Positions 20,001-26,851 of a stretch of 64,000 nt of DNA are shown here, piece by piece (position 1 is the stretch's first letter; the number at the start of each line of letters is the position of its first letter). The stretch is from Lichenibacterium ramalinae (GTDB lineage: Bacteria > Pseudomonadota > Alphaproteobacteria > Rhizobiales > Beijerinckiaceae): NCBI RefSeq assembly GCF_004137085.1, contig NZ_QYBC01000024.1, positions 27,314-91,313 on the forward strand, given 5' to 3'. A program made the translations under genes and the position numbers. The notes under the pieces are model-generated. The model made no database searches, was not told where the DNA came from, and worked only from the letters and a program-made list of their open reading frames with translations.

Positions 20001-20621
20001 GCTCTTAATTTGGGCTTCGAAGGCCTGCATGGCGGCCTGCGCCTGGGCCGGGCTCCAGGCGTTCAGCTCGGCGCCGGACGCCAGGAGGGCGTCGATCTGG
20101 CGGTCGAGGTCGCCAGCCGCCTTGGCGGCCTGTTCCATGCCTGCCGTCATAGCGGCGGGCGCCGGCGCGGCGGCGAGGCGCCCGGCCGCGGCAGCCGTGT
20201 CGGCGATGGCGCGGCGGGCGGCGACGGCCTCCGTCGACAGGGTGCTGAGGCCGTCGCCCGAGATGGCGCCGACGGCGCGGCCGAGCCCGGCCGCCGCGGT
20301 GCTGACGCCAGCGAGCTCGCGCCGGGCATCCGCGGCCGGCCTGGCGATGCCCGCCACAGCGGAAGACAAGCGCGCGCTGCCGCCGCTCGCCGCCGACAGG
20401 CGCGAGCCGGCCTGGGCGAGGTCGTCGAGGCTGGCCTTCGCGACGGCGGCGCCCTTGCCGAGGTCGGCAAGGTGGCGGGCCGACTGCAGGATGCCCTGCT
20501 GTGAGCCGAGGCGCTGTGCCCCGGCGCGGATGGCCTCGATGTCGGCCACGGCCGCCTTGGCGCCGCCGGCCGCCTCATAGGCGAGCTTGACCCGGAGGGA
20601 GACGTCCAGAGGCTCGGTCAC
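17034..20621 (-). CDS. tail tape-measure protein with lysozyme-like domain
   Basis: A 1195-aa protein. The N-terminal 320 residues are Ala-rich and coiled-coil-like. The centre (about 320-640) matches the TP901-type tape-measure core: AAMVEVRRAAGNM, LDVSRATGTSKEDLAGMAAAA, AANVMGLKVGEAGD and FSNLRERGMSARQVAAFGA. Residues about 860-935 hold a Gly/Arg-rich linker in which NMRYGRA and GGYR-TPG each occur twice. A phage lysozyme (GH24-like) domain follows (about 940-1080): KEKFAAHSYWDV, VGYGSD, LTSVGYNYGSFAKLPGL; the Glu in KEKF is the likely catalytic acid. A fused peptidoglycan hydrolase would help the tail tip cross the wall. It overlaps both neighbours by ATGA. No sheath, tube or baseplate genes accompany it. 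Confidence 0.88.
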   Translation of the reverse strand: MTEPLDVSLRVKLAYEAAGGAKAAVADIEAIRAGAQRLGSQQGILQSARHLADLGKGAAVAKASLDDLAQAGSRLSAASGGSARLSSAVAGIARPAADARRELAGVSTAAAGLGRAVGAISGDGLSTLSTEAVAARRAIADTAAAAGRLAAAPAPAAMTAGMEQAAKAAGDLDRQIDALLASGAELNAWSPAQAQAAMQAFEAQIKSGRGEVGALEKAADKLGGAGPARLAESVAAVTPAATEARRHIDDVATAARTAERDMERMGRTASASGGGGGEHGGGAGVAAGGGHGGPGGLRGAAIAAARPLHMERLVMSAFTPIGAAGLAGGLGVAAIGREIKDATDQAIAFEAAMVEVRRAAGNMPAEGVKRLESTILDVSRATGTSKEDLAGMAAAATRAGRPVADLPRFLELGAKAANVMGLKVGEAGDKLVQLGRTWGKDEAGIEDTSDAIALASERTGARAGGVLDFTNRFSNLRERGMSARQVAAFGAGFQGAGLDPSQAEGTFGDFSEKLANPQKAGQPFEADLARLGVGPSQARVGMRTDPTRQMVDVLDRLKALPDMQRVPMLERMFGPEGGRDIGRVVDHLDGLKRTLGLVEDQAERHGALERSFKIFDDTTRAKLDKMSASAAKLAVDIGKLFAPAVGNSADAMARAFDAGSKYLELSGEAKAILDRQGEGKAPTPEQQADLDKHPTLRAYVGQDRDPAGTAAKRESDRLKALGTIQDLDRSARENGNDPQIRGMADEARKDYRSTYPERPKDEELRAAPDKHASLVDPSMIHRASFTDGDERPAGRGGATDALREVMAAATKQGVVEGMREFMELRGGAGGSGGSVLNASYETGDLGASSDGGGAVHRGGSGAPNMRYGRAPRAAALPNMRYGRAGGGGYRDTPGAVARGPHGHASGGYRHTPGRAGSLGANSDESAQPSGGGSGSDWAAAILRPKEKFAAHSYWDVNHERVGYGSDTITRADGSVHEVHRGDTVTKEEAERDLKRRVGEFGGRLRKEVGAANWDRLDPATRGALTSVGYNYGSFAKLPGLRSAIASGDKGRIASAVRGLQGHNNGVNRQRRLEEASVIETGHLPPSWHARDPSATAVANGEDRATRARRADASSAEPHSPRFTDPRMKTPARSAGGGASRPAGAGAAPAAVGPAPVQNFYGNHDPAQTARMAMMEQNREVRRSQARALHSVGRTA

Positions 20622-21325
20622 GGGTCGACCTCATCGGCTGGCGGCTGGGCAGCGCCTTGCTGCTGGCCGACCTGGGCCAGAGAGGGAAAGGCGCTGGGCT
20701 TGATCTGGCCCGAAGCAAAGAGCACCTTCCGCCGCGTGCGGACGAACGGCAGACCTACCTGCGCCTTCGCTGCGATTTGTTTGTTGCTCCACCGTTCGAG
20801 CAACAAGGCATCCACCTCAGCCGTCTTGTACTGCCAGTTGCGTTTTCTGGCGTACTTAGATGCGCTGGAGTAAGTCGTCGCATTCGTTCTGCGAGACTGA
20901 TCGGGAGTGAGTGTCTTTACGATCGACCCTTCTGTGATCAGGGCCGCAAACTGCCTACTGACCTGCCGTTCGGAAACCCTCACCAGCTTCGTAGTTTCCC
21001 TCACGCTCAAACCCGACAGAAGAGCATCCCTGATCTCTCGATTGACGTTCTCCCTGAACTCGTCTTCCCGAGAGCGCCGGAAGCCCACGTAGCATTTCAG
21101 GCCGCAACTCGGCTTTCCATCGGCGTCAATGACCGTCAAGCGGCGACAGATCTCCTGGGCCTCACTATGGCCGAAGACCTTGCTCATCCAGTGATCGGGT
21201 GATGGATCGACCGGGATCCAGACCTCTGTTCCGGCCTTCTCTGCATCCAGCGCTTTCAGGCCAGCCTCACCCGCGACGTCGCGGATGGTGCGCATCACCA
21301 ATCTCTGTTCGGAGCTTCCGGACAT
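20618..21325 (-). CDS. putative Mor/C-like late gene regulator
   Basis: A 235-aa protein. Residues about 11-60 (RTIRDVAGEAGLKALDAEK, EVWIPVDPSPDHWM, EAQEICRRL) resemble the dimerisation part of Mor-family activators of Mu-like phages. The middle (REIRDALLSGLSVRETTKLVR, VSERQVSRQF) is a helix-turn-helix. A second HTH-like unit near residue 180 (LLERWSNKQIAAKAQVG) follows. It is the first gene of the late operon, the place of C or Mor regulators in Mu, and overlaps the tape-measure gene by ATGA. The family assignment is by pattern only; a different DNA-binding phage protein is possible. Confidence 0.6.
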   Translation of the reverse strand: MSGSSEQRLVMRTIRDVAGEAGLKALDAEKAGTEVWIPVDPSPDHWMSKVFGHSEAQEICRRLTVIDADGKPSCGLKCYVGFRRSREDEFRENVNREIRDALLSGLSVRETTKLVRVSERQVSRQFAALITEGSIVKTLTPDQSRRTNATTYSSASKYARKRNWQYKTAEVDALLLERWSNKQIAAKAQVGLPFVRTRRKVLFASGQIKPSAFPSLAQVGQQQGAAQPPADEVDP

Positions 21326-21383
21326 TGCGCCTGGTCTTCTGAGACACGAGGCTATGGTCTAGTGTTTCCACGTGCGCATTTAC

Positions 21384-21401
21384 CCGTGACGCCCGTCACG
21401 G
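21384..21401. promoter_or_regulatory. palindrome upstream of putative late operon
   Basis: CCGTGAC (21384-21390) and GTCACGG (21395-21401) form an inverted repeat with a 4-base spacer, about 60 bp upstream of the 20618-21325 gene in its direction of transcription. It could be an operator for a dimeric regulator. No convincing -10/-35 was found. Confidence 0.35.
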
Positions 21402-21986
21402 AGAGGGGAGCCGGCGGAAGGTCGGGGAAGACAGGTGTGGCCGGGAGGCAGTGCCGATGATCCGTGGTCGCCTCGACCGCGGCAAGAGCTTTCCTGCCCG
21501 CTTCGCAAAATCTGCCCGTGGATGCTGGTTTCGCCCTTCGGGCCGCCGTTGTACCGGCGCCGCTCGGAACCGCACTCCAAGGGCTTCAATGGTGCTTTAA
21601 CGTCGATCCTGCTGGGTTGGGGTCGGGTCAGATTGGTCCGGCTGCCTCAGAAGCCCCGTGACTACCGAAACGCGGGCCGAAGCTGTCATCATGGCTTGGG
21701 CGCCGAAAACCTCGCCCAGGGGCTTCGATGGTGCTTTGACGGCGATCCTGCGCGGGCAGGATCGGGTCGCATCAGCAGCGATGCGGCCAACTTCGCGCGC
21801 GCGGGCGAGCGCACGCCCGTGATGATGGTCACGGGGGGATCGAATGCCCGATTGGCCGATGGTGGCCGGGTCGAAGCGTTCCGGGTCGAGAAGTCCATGC
21901 CGGCCGGGCTCGCCTCGGCGGCGGGGCGGCCTTCCTGGGGTTGGGCCGCCCCGCTTCAACCCCAGTCGCCCCATCGGACCTCCATC
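21402..21986. repeat. non-coding stretch with long imperfect direct repeats
   Basis: No gene is supported here. Two 49-bp direct repeats (21581-21629 and 21720-21768, 40 of 49 identical by my alignment) start with GGGCTTC and include GGTGCTTT and CGATCCTGC. The second copy contains the inverted repeat GATCCTGC/GCAGGATC (21744-21763). A shorter, diverged third copy lies at 22474-22500, beyond the DUF2190 gene. Spacing of the first two is 139 bp. The frames differ between copies, so the repeat is not conserved as protein. Possible roles are promoter/operator copies or recombination scars. Confidence 0.5.
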
Positions 21987-22367
21987 ATGCAGTCAGGCTT
22001 CATCAAGAGCCGCGTCGCCGCGGGCGCTATCGCGCCCTGGTCCATTGCGGCCTTCACCGGCAACCGCAACGAGGTCGCACAAGCGACCGGCAGCACCACC
22101 GGCCTCGCCGGCATCACGGACTACCTCGGGATCGACGCGGTGTGCGCCGACCGCATGGTCGACCTCCAGCTCACGGAAGTGGCGGACGTGAAGGCCGGCG
22201 GTACGATCGCGCCCGGAGATCCTATCACGTCCGACGCCAACGGCGCCGCGATCAAGGCCGTGAAGGCGGTCGGCGCCGAGGTGTTCTGCATCGGTATCGC
22301 CCAGGAGCCCGCCGTGGTCGGCGACGTGTTCGGCGTGTTGGTGAGCCCCTTCGTCATCACAGCCTGA
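21987..22367 (+). CDS. DUF2190-like capsid decoration protein
   Basis: A 126-aa, Gly/Ala/Val-rich protein: MQSGFIKSRVAAGAIAPWS, then VADVKAGGTIAPGDPITSD, GAAIKAVKAVGAEVFCIGIA and GDVFGVLVSPFVI. This matches small capsid cement proteins (DUF2190 type), in which the PG-D-P-I-T segment and an A-G-A-A-I-K-A strand are typical. The ATG at 21987 is the first start consistent with the family; the upstream in-frame stretch is not protein-like. It is on the plus strand, opposite to all other virion genes of the element, and flanked by copies of a direct repeat, so the gene has probably been moved or inverted. A hairpin terminator follows. Confidence 0.7.
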   Translation: MQSGFIKSRVAAGAIAPWSIAAFTGNRNEVAQATGSTTGLAGITDYLGIDAVCADRMVDLQLTEVADVKAGGTIAPGDPITSDANGAAIKAVKAVGAEVFCIGIAQEPAVVGDVFGVLVSPFVITA

Positions 22368-22405
22368 CGAGATCGGGTCGGCGTGTTACAAGCACGTCGG
22401 CCTGT

Positions 22406-22465
22406 GCGGGGTCTGCATCCCCGCGAGCCGGGTCCGGGTCGACGCCATGCGGCCCGGCCCCGGCT
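22406..22465 (+). terminator. hairpins after DUF2190-like gene
   Basis: A 13-bp stem with one mismatch (22426-22438 with 22453-22465; AGCCGGGTCCGGG against CCCGGCCCCGGCT), followed by CTTTC. A smaller stem GCGGGG/CCCCGC at 22406-22424 precedes it. Both lie within 100 bp of the stop at 22367, so they are likely terminators of that gene. Confidence 0.6.
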
Positions 22466-22524
22466 CTTTCCACGGCGCTTCGAGTGCCTTGACCGCTATT
22501 TGGCATCGTGAACCTATTCACAAC

Positions 22525-22548
22525 GGGGGCGACGATCCGGTCGCCCCC
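22525..22548. terminator. strong hairpin upstream of cargo genes
   Basis: GGGGGCGAC (22525-22533) pairs perfectly with GTCGCCCCC (22540-22548) across a 6-base loop, followed by GTCTT. The 22368-22660 interval is otherwise without a gene. The hairpin separates phage transcription on the left from the cargo genes that begin at 22661. Confidence 0.7.
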
Positions 22549-22660
22549 GTCTTAGGGGCTATGGCGTCGCGCCGTCATCGTCTCCAAACTGCTTTGCGGG
22601 AGCGGAGTGAGTCGTGAGTGGCGTCTCCATGCCTCCTGATCAGGCAGGCTTGGGACCGAC

Positions 22661-22999
22661 ATGATGCTCCGAGACAGCGACCTTGACACGTTTGTCCAGC
22701 TTTTCACCGCTTCTCGCGCTGAAGCTGATGATCCCGAAGCCACTCCGTTGGCAGCGTTGCAAATAGCCGAGGGAGGTCTTTCCTCCACTGAGGTATGGCG
22801 GCTTTCGCGCTCCTTACAAATTGCAGCTGTAATGGGCAAAGTGGCGACGGAGGTTGCCGTTGCGGCGACGACCATAGCTGAAGCGTTGAAGGGCGTTCGA
22901 TGTCGATCTTTGGACGAGGATAGCGCTTGGGTTCAGGCAATAACTCTGGCTCGTTCCTCGCCAGCAACCGATCTACATCAGGGGGTTAATCGCGACTAG
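22661..22999 (+). CDS. cargo protein, N-terminal part before an in-frame amber codon
   Basis: A 112-aa frame beginning MMLRDSDLDTFVQLFTASRAE, mostly helical with IAEGGLSSTEVWRLSRSLQIAAVMGKV and AVAATTIAEAL. I do not recognise it. It ends with TAG at 22997-22999, and the next codon but one (23003, same frame) is the ATG of the 541-aa gene. The two frames would be one protein of about 655 residues without the stop. Composition is AT-richer than the phage genes around it. Either this is a separate small gene or the first part of a gene broken by a nonsense mutation; the lack of a ribosome site before 23003 favours the second. Confidence 0.55.
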   Translation: MMLRDSDLDTFVQLFTASRAEADDPEATPLAALQIAEGGLSSTEVWRLSRSLQIAAVMGKVATEVAVAATTIAEALKGVRCRSLDEDSAWVQAITLARSSPATDLHQGVNRD

Positions 23000-23002
23000 T
23001 AC

Positions 23003-24628
23003 ATGCGTCAGCGTCAGGTTGGAGAAGCGTGTTTGCGACTTCGTGATCGCGGGTACGAAGTTAATGTGGGTGCTTACGGACCAGAAGTTACGCAAGACGC
23101 GCAGCGTTCTATTGCAGAAGAAATTAACGGTCTGGTTTCTCAGATAGGGGGCGCGCACGCCTTAGTGCAGATCTGCTCAATCTTCAGAGAAGATAAATTT
23201 ATTCATGACGGAATGTGGATGATGGGAAACATCGTCCCTGGCATTCACCAAAACGGTAATCCTGCGGCTCCCTGGGGATGGGTTATGTCTCTGGCAATCC
23301 GAAACATCTCCAAAGCGCAGACGGCATCTAACCCCAAAGAGCTTTGGCGCGAGATGATTTTGCTAGCCATAGATTTGGCTGCCGTCTTTGACTGCCAGCG
23401 CTACGGGCAATTTGAAGATCTAAATCTTCCACCAAGTGAAATACATCGTGCTTTAAAAGACTCTCTTATTTGGAGGGAGGCCTTCACCTTAGAACAGGTG
23501 CCGCCGAAGTTTCTCCCAGTTCTTTTCAACGCTCTACTTGCGAACATGGATGAAAACGATCATTCGAAATTCAAGTTTCCAATAAGGCAGTTGCTTGGAG
23601 AAATCGATCAGGCTCTCAGACAGGCCCAGCCTGACAAAGTTAAGCTACATACTTCAGGTCCTGTGAGTGCCGCCTCGCCTCTCCTTTGGAGCCTTGCGCG
23701 GGGCAAGATAGGCGAGGTCAACGCTGCTTATCTGGGGCCCCTTCATGCTGATGCAAGAAACCAAAGCGATTTCATCTTCTATGAAGTCGACAGCGATATG
23801 GTATTAATTCTTCCATCTCCCTTTTTAGCCTCTTCGGCTTGTCAGATCGTATTCAAGGCAGTATGGAAACACCTTGGCAGGACAAGAGGCGCAGAGTTAG
23901 TTGGAAAGTCATTCGAAGATGCAATTCACGCGAGCTGTATCGGCAAATCACCTATTGTACTAGCACGTCGTTCTTATCATTCTGACGGTAAAAATCTCGA
24001 AATGGATGTAGCGACTCGCGACGGCGATCGATTTGTTCTCTTCGAGACTAAAGGTAAATCGCTCACATCGACTGCGCGTGCTGGCGACATGATGGCTTAT
24101 TTCAACGATTACGCCGATAGCTATCTCCTCCTAGTCAAGCAGCTGGCCGTACATGATAAAAATTTGCGGGAAGGCAGAACACCACTCGCTGAGGGGGAGA
24201 CTTTAACTATCGGCAGTCACTCGATCAAGGTCGCTGTCTCCCCACTGAGCTATGGGTCGATGAGTGACAAGTCATTCGCTATCAGCCTTTTAGCAGCGCT
24301 ATCGCAGGTAAAATTTACGGCCATCTTAAACGATAAGAAACACCTTGAGATTGTAGAGAAGTTAAACGAACATAAGGACAACGCACTTCGGGAGATTTCC
24401 ACAGTTGCAGGGCTGAAGGATGGGAAGATGGATCTCCACTCCTATCTGATCAACGTTTTTTGGCTCGATCTCGGACAGCTGTTCTACATTTTAGGTAGAG
24501 GCATCACTGTGTTTGACGCGTTTCGTCCGCTGAAGAATATGACATTCAGCACTCGGGACTTTTGGACGGAAGTGGCACTTGCAGACCGTCAAGGTCTCAC
24601 ATCGAGTGCTTGGAGCGCCCTCGCATAG
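23003..24628 (+). CDS. prophage cargo protein with PD-(D/E)XK nuclease motif
   Basis: A 541-aa protein of no family I can name. Residues about 300-360 carry a restriction-endonuclease-like core: helix GKSFEDAIH (Glu305), then LEMDV (Glu333, Asp335) and, after 12 residues, FETKGKS (Glu348, Lys350), matching E...D...ExK of Mrr-type and related nucleases. The N-terminal 290 residues are mainly helical with many Trp and Phe; the C-terminal 150 are also helical. No signal peptide or membrane segment. Base composition is clearly AT-richer than neighbours, and hairpins at 22525 and 24649 insulate the cassette: features of a moron gene. A role in defence against other phages is an inference. The segment before 23003 has no good ribosome site (a GGGGG lies 18 bases away), so the N-terminus may begin at 22661, across a TAG. 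Confidence 0.7.
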   Translation: MRQRQVGEACLRLRDRGYEVNVGAYGPEVTQDAQRSIAEEINGLVSQIGGAHALVQICSIFREDKFIHDGMWMMGNIVPGIHQNGNPAAPWGWVMSLAIRNISKAQTASNPKELWREMILLAIDLAAVFDCQRYGQFEDLNLPPSEIHRALKDSLIWREAFTLEQVPPKFLPVLFNALLANMDENDHSKFKFPIRQLLGEIDQALRQAQPDKVKLHTSGPVSAASPLLWSLARGKIGEVNAAYLGPLHADARNQSDFIFYEVDSDMVLILPSPFLASSACQIVFKAVWKHLGRTRGAELVGKSFEDAIHASCIGKSPIVLARRSYHSDGKNLEMDVATRDGDRFVLFETKGKSLTSTARAGDMMAYFNDYADSYLLLVKQLAVHDKNLREGRTPLAEGETLTIGSHSIKVAVSPLSYGSMSDKSFAISLLAALSQVKFTAILNDKKHLEIVEKLNEHKDNALREISTVAGLKDGKMDLHSYLINVFWLDLGQLFYILGRGITVFDAFRPLKNMTFSTRDFWTEVALADRQGLTSSAWSALA

Positions 24629-24648
24629 CGTCGAGCGCTTATTAAGAA

Positions 24649-24668
24649 GGCCGGCGTCACCGCCGGCC
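24649..24668. terminator. bidirectional hairpin between cargo and early operon
   Basis: GGCCGGCG (24649-24656) and CGCCGGCC (24661-24668) form a perfect 8-bp stem with loop TCAC. On the minus strand it is followed by TTCTTAATAA. It serves the convergent ends of the cargo gene and the GemA-like operon; the stop codon of the latter lies in the loop. Confidence 0.75.
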
Positions 24669-25601
24669 TCCGTTCCTTTGGCGCCTTGCGCCCCTGCCCT
24701 GGTGCTCTTCTGCCCCGTCTTGCCCGGTGGACGGGCTTCTGTCTGGCGGGTCTCTGGCCGCCTCAGCCGCGCGCCGGTCAGTCAGCCGCGGAACCATGAA
24801 GCGGTCGATGATCGCCGCCGCGCCGCGCCGCGTCAGGGTCACGAGGCCGCCGCCGGCGCCGAGCAAGCTACCGATCGCCGCGTCAAGCGCGGCCGGCGAC
24901 ATGTCGCCTTTCCAACCGCCGACGTCGACCCACAGCCGCCACAGCAGGTTCGCCTGAGCCTGTGTCACCATGCCGGGGTCGCCGGGCACGCGCGGGGCTG
25001 GCGCCGAGCGCATGAAGCCGCGAGCCTGGAACATCAGGGCCAGCCTCACGAAGGCTTGCTCGTCGAGCTGCGAGGCGCGCAGAACGCCGCCGACCTCGGC
25101 CAGCACCGTCACCAGCATGCCGGCATCCATGCCCTGCTGATAGGCGGCTTCGTGGACGGTGCGCACCATCACACGCGACATAAAGCCGTGGCCTGGCACC
25201 GGCACAATCACTCCGGCGCGTGCCAACCACCCCCAAACAGCGAGGAAGCCGGCCCCATCCAAGCGATGGCGGCTCGCCACCCCGCCGATCCGACGTACCA
25301 GGCCGACGAAGCCGCGATCATCTATGCCGAGGGCGCGCCGCATCTCGTCGAGCGTCGCGAGCTGTACCGCCGTTACCATCGGCACCGCCGGGTGCCGGAA
25401 GCCGCCCGCAACGAAGCGGTTCATCAGGTCCGCCCATCCCTTGCGCGTCAGCCGCTCGGGAGCCTCGCACCCGGTGACGCCGACCATCAGCGCGGCGACT
25501 TGTTCGGCCGACATGCCAGCCCACTGCGCGGCCTCGATCAACGCCCGGCCCTGGTCGAGCGTGATCCGGTCGCCGTCGCGCTGGCGAGCCGCGGCCGTCA
25601 T
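24657..25601 (-). CDS. GemA-like phage protein with four repeated modules
   Basis: A 314-aa protein. It can be divided into four units of about 50-60 residues with the same pattern: a helix near an R/A-x-L or Q-x-x-L start, a middle ending in a GV/GG turn, a LTR/LD segment and an L-x-x-F/L-x-x-x-GF close. Examples are ERLTRKGWADLMNRFVAGGF, RLDGAGFLAVWGWLARAGV, QLDEQAFVRLALMFQARGF and LTRRGAAAIIDRFM. The last unit (TQAQANLLWRLWVDVGGW) resembles the C-terminus of Mu GemA/gp16 (DUF1018). Position downstream of MuB is also that of gemA. It starts at an ATGA overlap with a paralogue upstream. The C-terminus is charged and disordered. Confidence 0.65.
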   Translation of the reverse strand: MTAAARQRDGDRITLDQGRALIEAAQWAGMSAEQVAALMVGVTGCEAPERLTRKGWADLMNRFVAGGFRHPAVPMVTAVQLATLDEMRRALGIDDRGFVGLVRRIGGVASRHRLDGAGFLAVWGWLARAGVIVPVPGHGFMSRVMVRTVHEAAYQQGMDAGMLVTVLAEVGGVLRASQLDEQAFVRLALMFQARGFMRSAPAPRVPGDPGMVTQAQANLLWRLWVDVGGWKGDMSPAALDAAIGSLLGAGGGLVTLTRRGAAAIIDRFMVPRLTDRRAAEAARDPPDRSPSTGQDGAEEHQGRGARRQRNGGRR

Positions 25602-26416
25602 GCCGTCACCTTCGACGGCTCTGTCGCTCGGCTCTTCATGGCCTTCAGCGCCGTGATGGCCTTGGAGGCGTTCGCGGCCGACAGGAAGCGGAGCGCTGAC
25701 ACACGATAGTAGCGCTCCAGCCAGGCGTTCAGCGCCGCCGCGTCCGTGTTGCCCGCCCACTCAGCCCAGAGCGTCTGGACGAGAGCAACCTGCCGCGGCG
25801 AAGCGAAGCCGGGACGACCAGCCAGGCCGGGGTCTGTCGTGTCCAGCCCGGGGGTGCTGAACCCCATGCCTTCTAGACAGAGGATCGACAGCTCGTAGCC
25901 TCGGTCATCGAGATCCGATGCCGAGTTCACGCCGCTGTAGCGTTGGATCAGCCGGTAGTAGCTGAAGTCGCTGATCTCCGTCACTTTCCGGGCCATGCCG
26001 AGCGTCTTCAGCTGGCCGGGCTTGATGGTGCGCCGCTCCGCCTTGAACCGCTCGATGTCGATGCCTCGCACCTCCATGAGTGCCATGAGGTCGAGCAAGC
26101 ATTGCCCATCGAGGTCACGGATGTCGGCAACGCCCTGCCGCCTCAAGTCCGTGTCCAAGACGAACTTCGAGAGGCCCCGGTCGGAGTAAGCCTTTCCGAT
26201 CAAGTCGCGCGTGTCGGCCGACAGGATGGGCCGATGGCGTGTGCGGAACCCCTGCAGGATGAAGTGGTCGACCAAGCGCTGATAGCCGCCGACCTTCAGA
26301 TCCTCGAGGCGCTGGACGCGACCCCAACGCTGGAGGAGCCCATGCCGAGCCGCTGTGTCGATTGCCAGCGTAGCGCAGGCCTGCTCCACCACCTTCAAAT
26401 GGAGGGCACGGATCAT
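25598..26416 (-). CDS. GemA-like phage protein, paralogue with four modules
   Basis: A 272-aa protein organised like its downstream neighbour: units close with DLKVGGYQRLVDHFILQGF, DLDGQCLLDLMALMEVRG, DLDDRGYELSILCLEGMGF and LSAANASKAITALKAM. The final unit begins ASPRQVALVQTLWAEWAG, close to the DUF1018/GemA consensus. The function of GemA in Mu (modulation of host gene expression and replication) is not well defined and need not apply. Both ends overlap neighbours by ATGA, so 26757-24657 is one translational chain. Confidence 0.68.
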   Translation of the reverse strand: MIRALHLKVVEQACATLAIDTAARHGLLQRWGRVQRLEDLKVGGYQRLVDHFILQGFRTRHRPILSADTRDLIGKAYSDRGLSKFVLDTDLRRQGVADIRDLDGQCLLDLMALMEVRGIDIERFKAERRTIKPGQLKTLGMARKVTEISDFSYYRLIQRYSGVNSASDLDDRGYELSILCLEGMGFSTPGLDTTDPGLAGRPGFASPRQVALVQTLWAEWAGNTDAAALNAWLERYYRVSALRFLSAANASKAITALKAMKSRATEPSKVTA

Positions 26417-26757
26417 CGCGCTCCTCCTGCCGCAAGGTGGTTTCGGCGCTCTCGTGCATACTCAGCGTTGGCGTCCAGTCTCTTCGCCATCCCCTCGATG
26501 CATTCTCCAACGATGCGGAGCGCGGCGTCTTCTGCGACGGAGAGGTTGGTGCAATCGACCTCGAAGATGCCGCTCAAGAGCTTCGAAAGGCCGCGAAGGT
26601 CGTCCGCGATCAAGGCGGCCTGGTCGACGAAGCCGAGCATCTCGTCGGCTGCCTTGTTGGTCCACTGCGGGGGCAGCGCCGCGCGCCTCCGCGGCGCGGG
26701 CCTGGTTTGGTCCGTGCCTGTCGCTGAGGCGCGGCTGTCCGTGTCTTCAAACGTCAT
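26413..26757 (-). CDS. phage early protein of unknown function
   Basis: A 114-aa protein. The first 35 residues are polar and Arg/Pro-rich ([14 protein letters not shown]); the rest is helical (NKAADEMLGFVDQAALIADD, LSVAEDAALRIVGECIEGMA). I do not recognise a family. It lies between the MuB and GemA-like genes, where Mu-like phages carry variable small genes for replication or host takeover. The ATG at 26757 follows a 94-bp gap after MuB with no other gene in it. Confidence 0.6.
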   Translation of the reverse strand: MTFEDTDSRASATGTDQTRPAPRRRAALPPQWTNKAADEMLGFVDQAALIADDLRGLSKLLSGIFEVDCTNLSVAEDAALRIVGECIEGMAKRLDANAEYARERRNHLAAGGAR

Positions 26758-26851
26758 TTGAAGGTGCCTTTCAGGATAGGGAAATTATCCCGCGCCGGCC
26801 TCGGCGGCGGGTACGCGTACCAGGAGGCGAAGCGGCCGGGGGCCGCCCGCC

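Noticed and set aside
18547..20580. 677-aa plus-strand open frame opposite the tape measure
   Set aside because: Ser/Ala/Arg-rich shadow without domains; the minus strand encodes a coherent tape-measure protein.
21435..21986. Upstream extension of the DUF2190-like gene
   Set aside because: The extension is Arg/Pro/Ser-rich, includes the DNA repeats in different frames and has no counterpart in small capsid decoration proteins.
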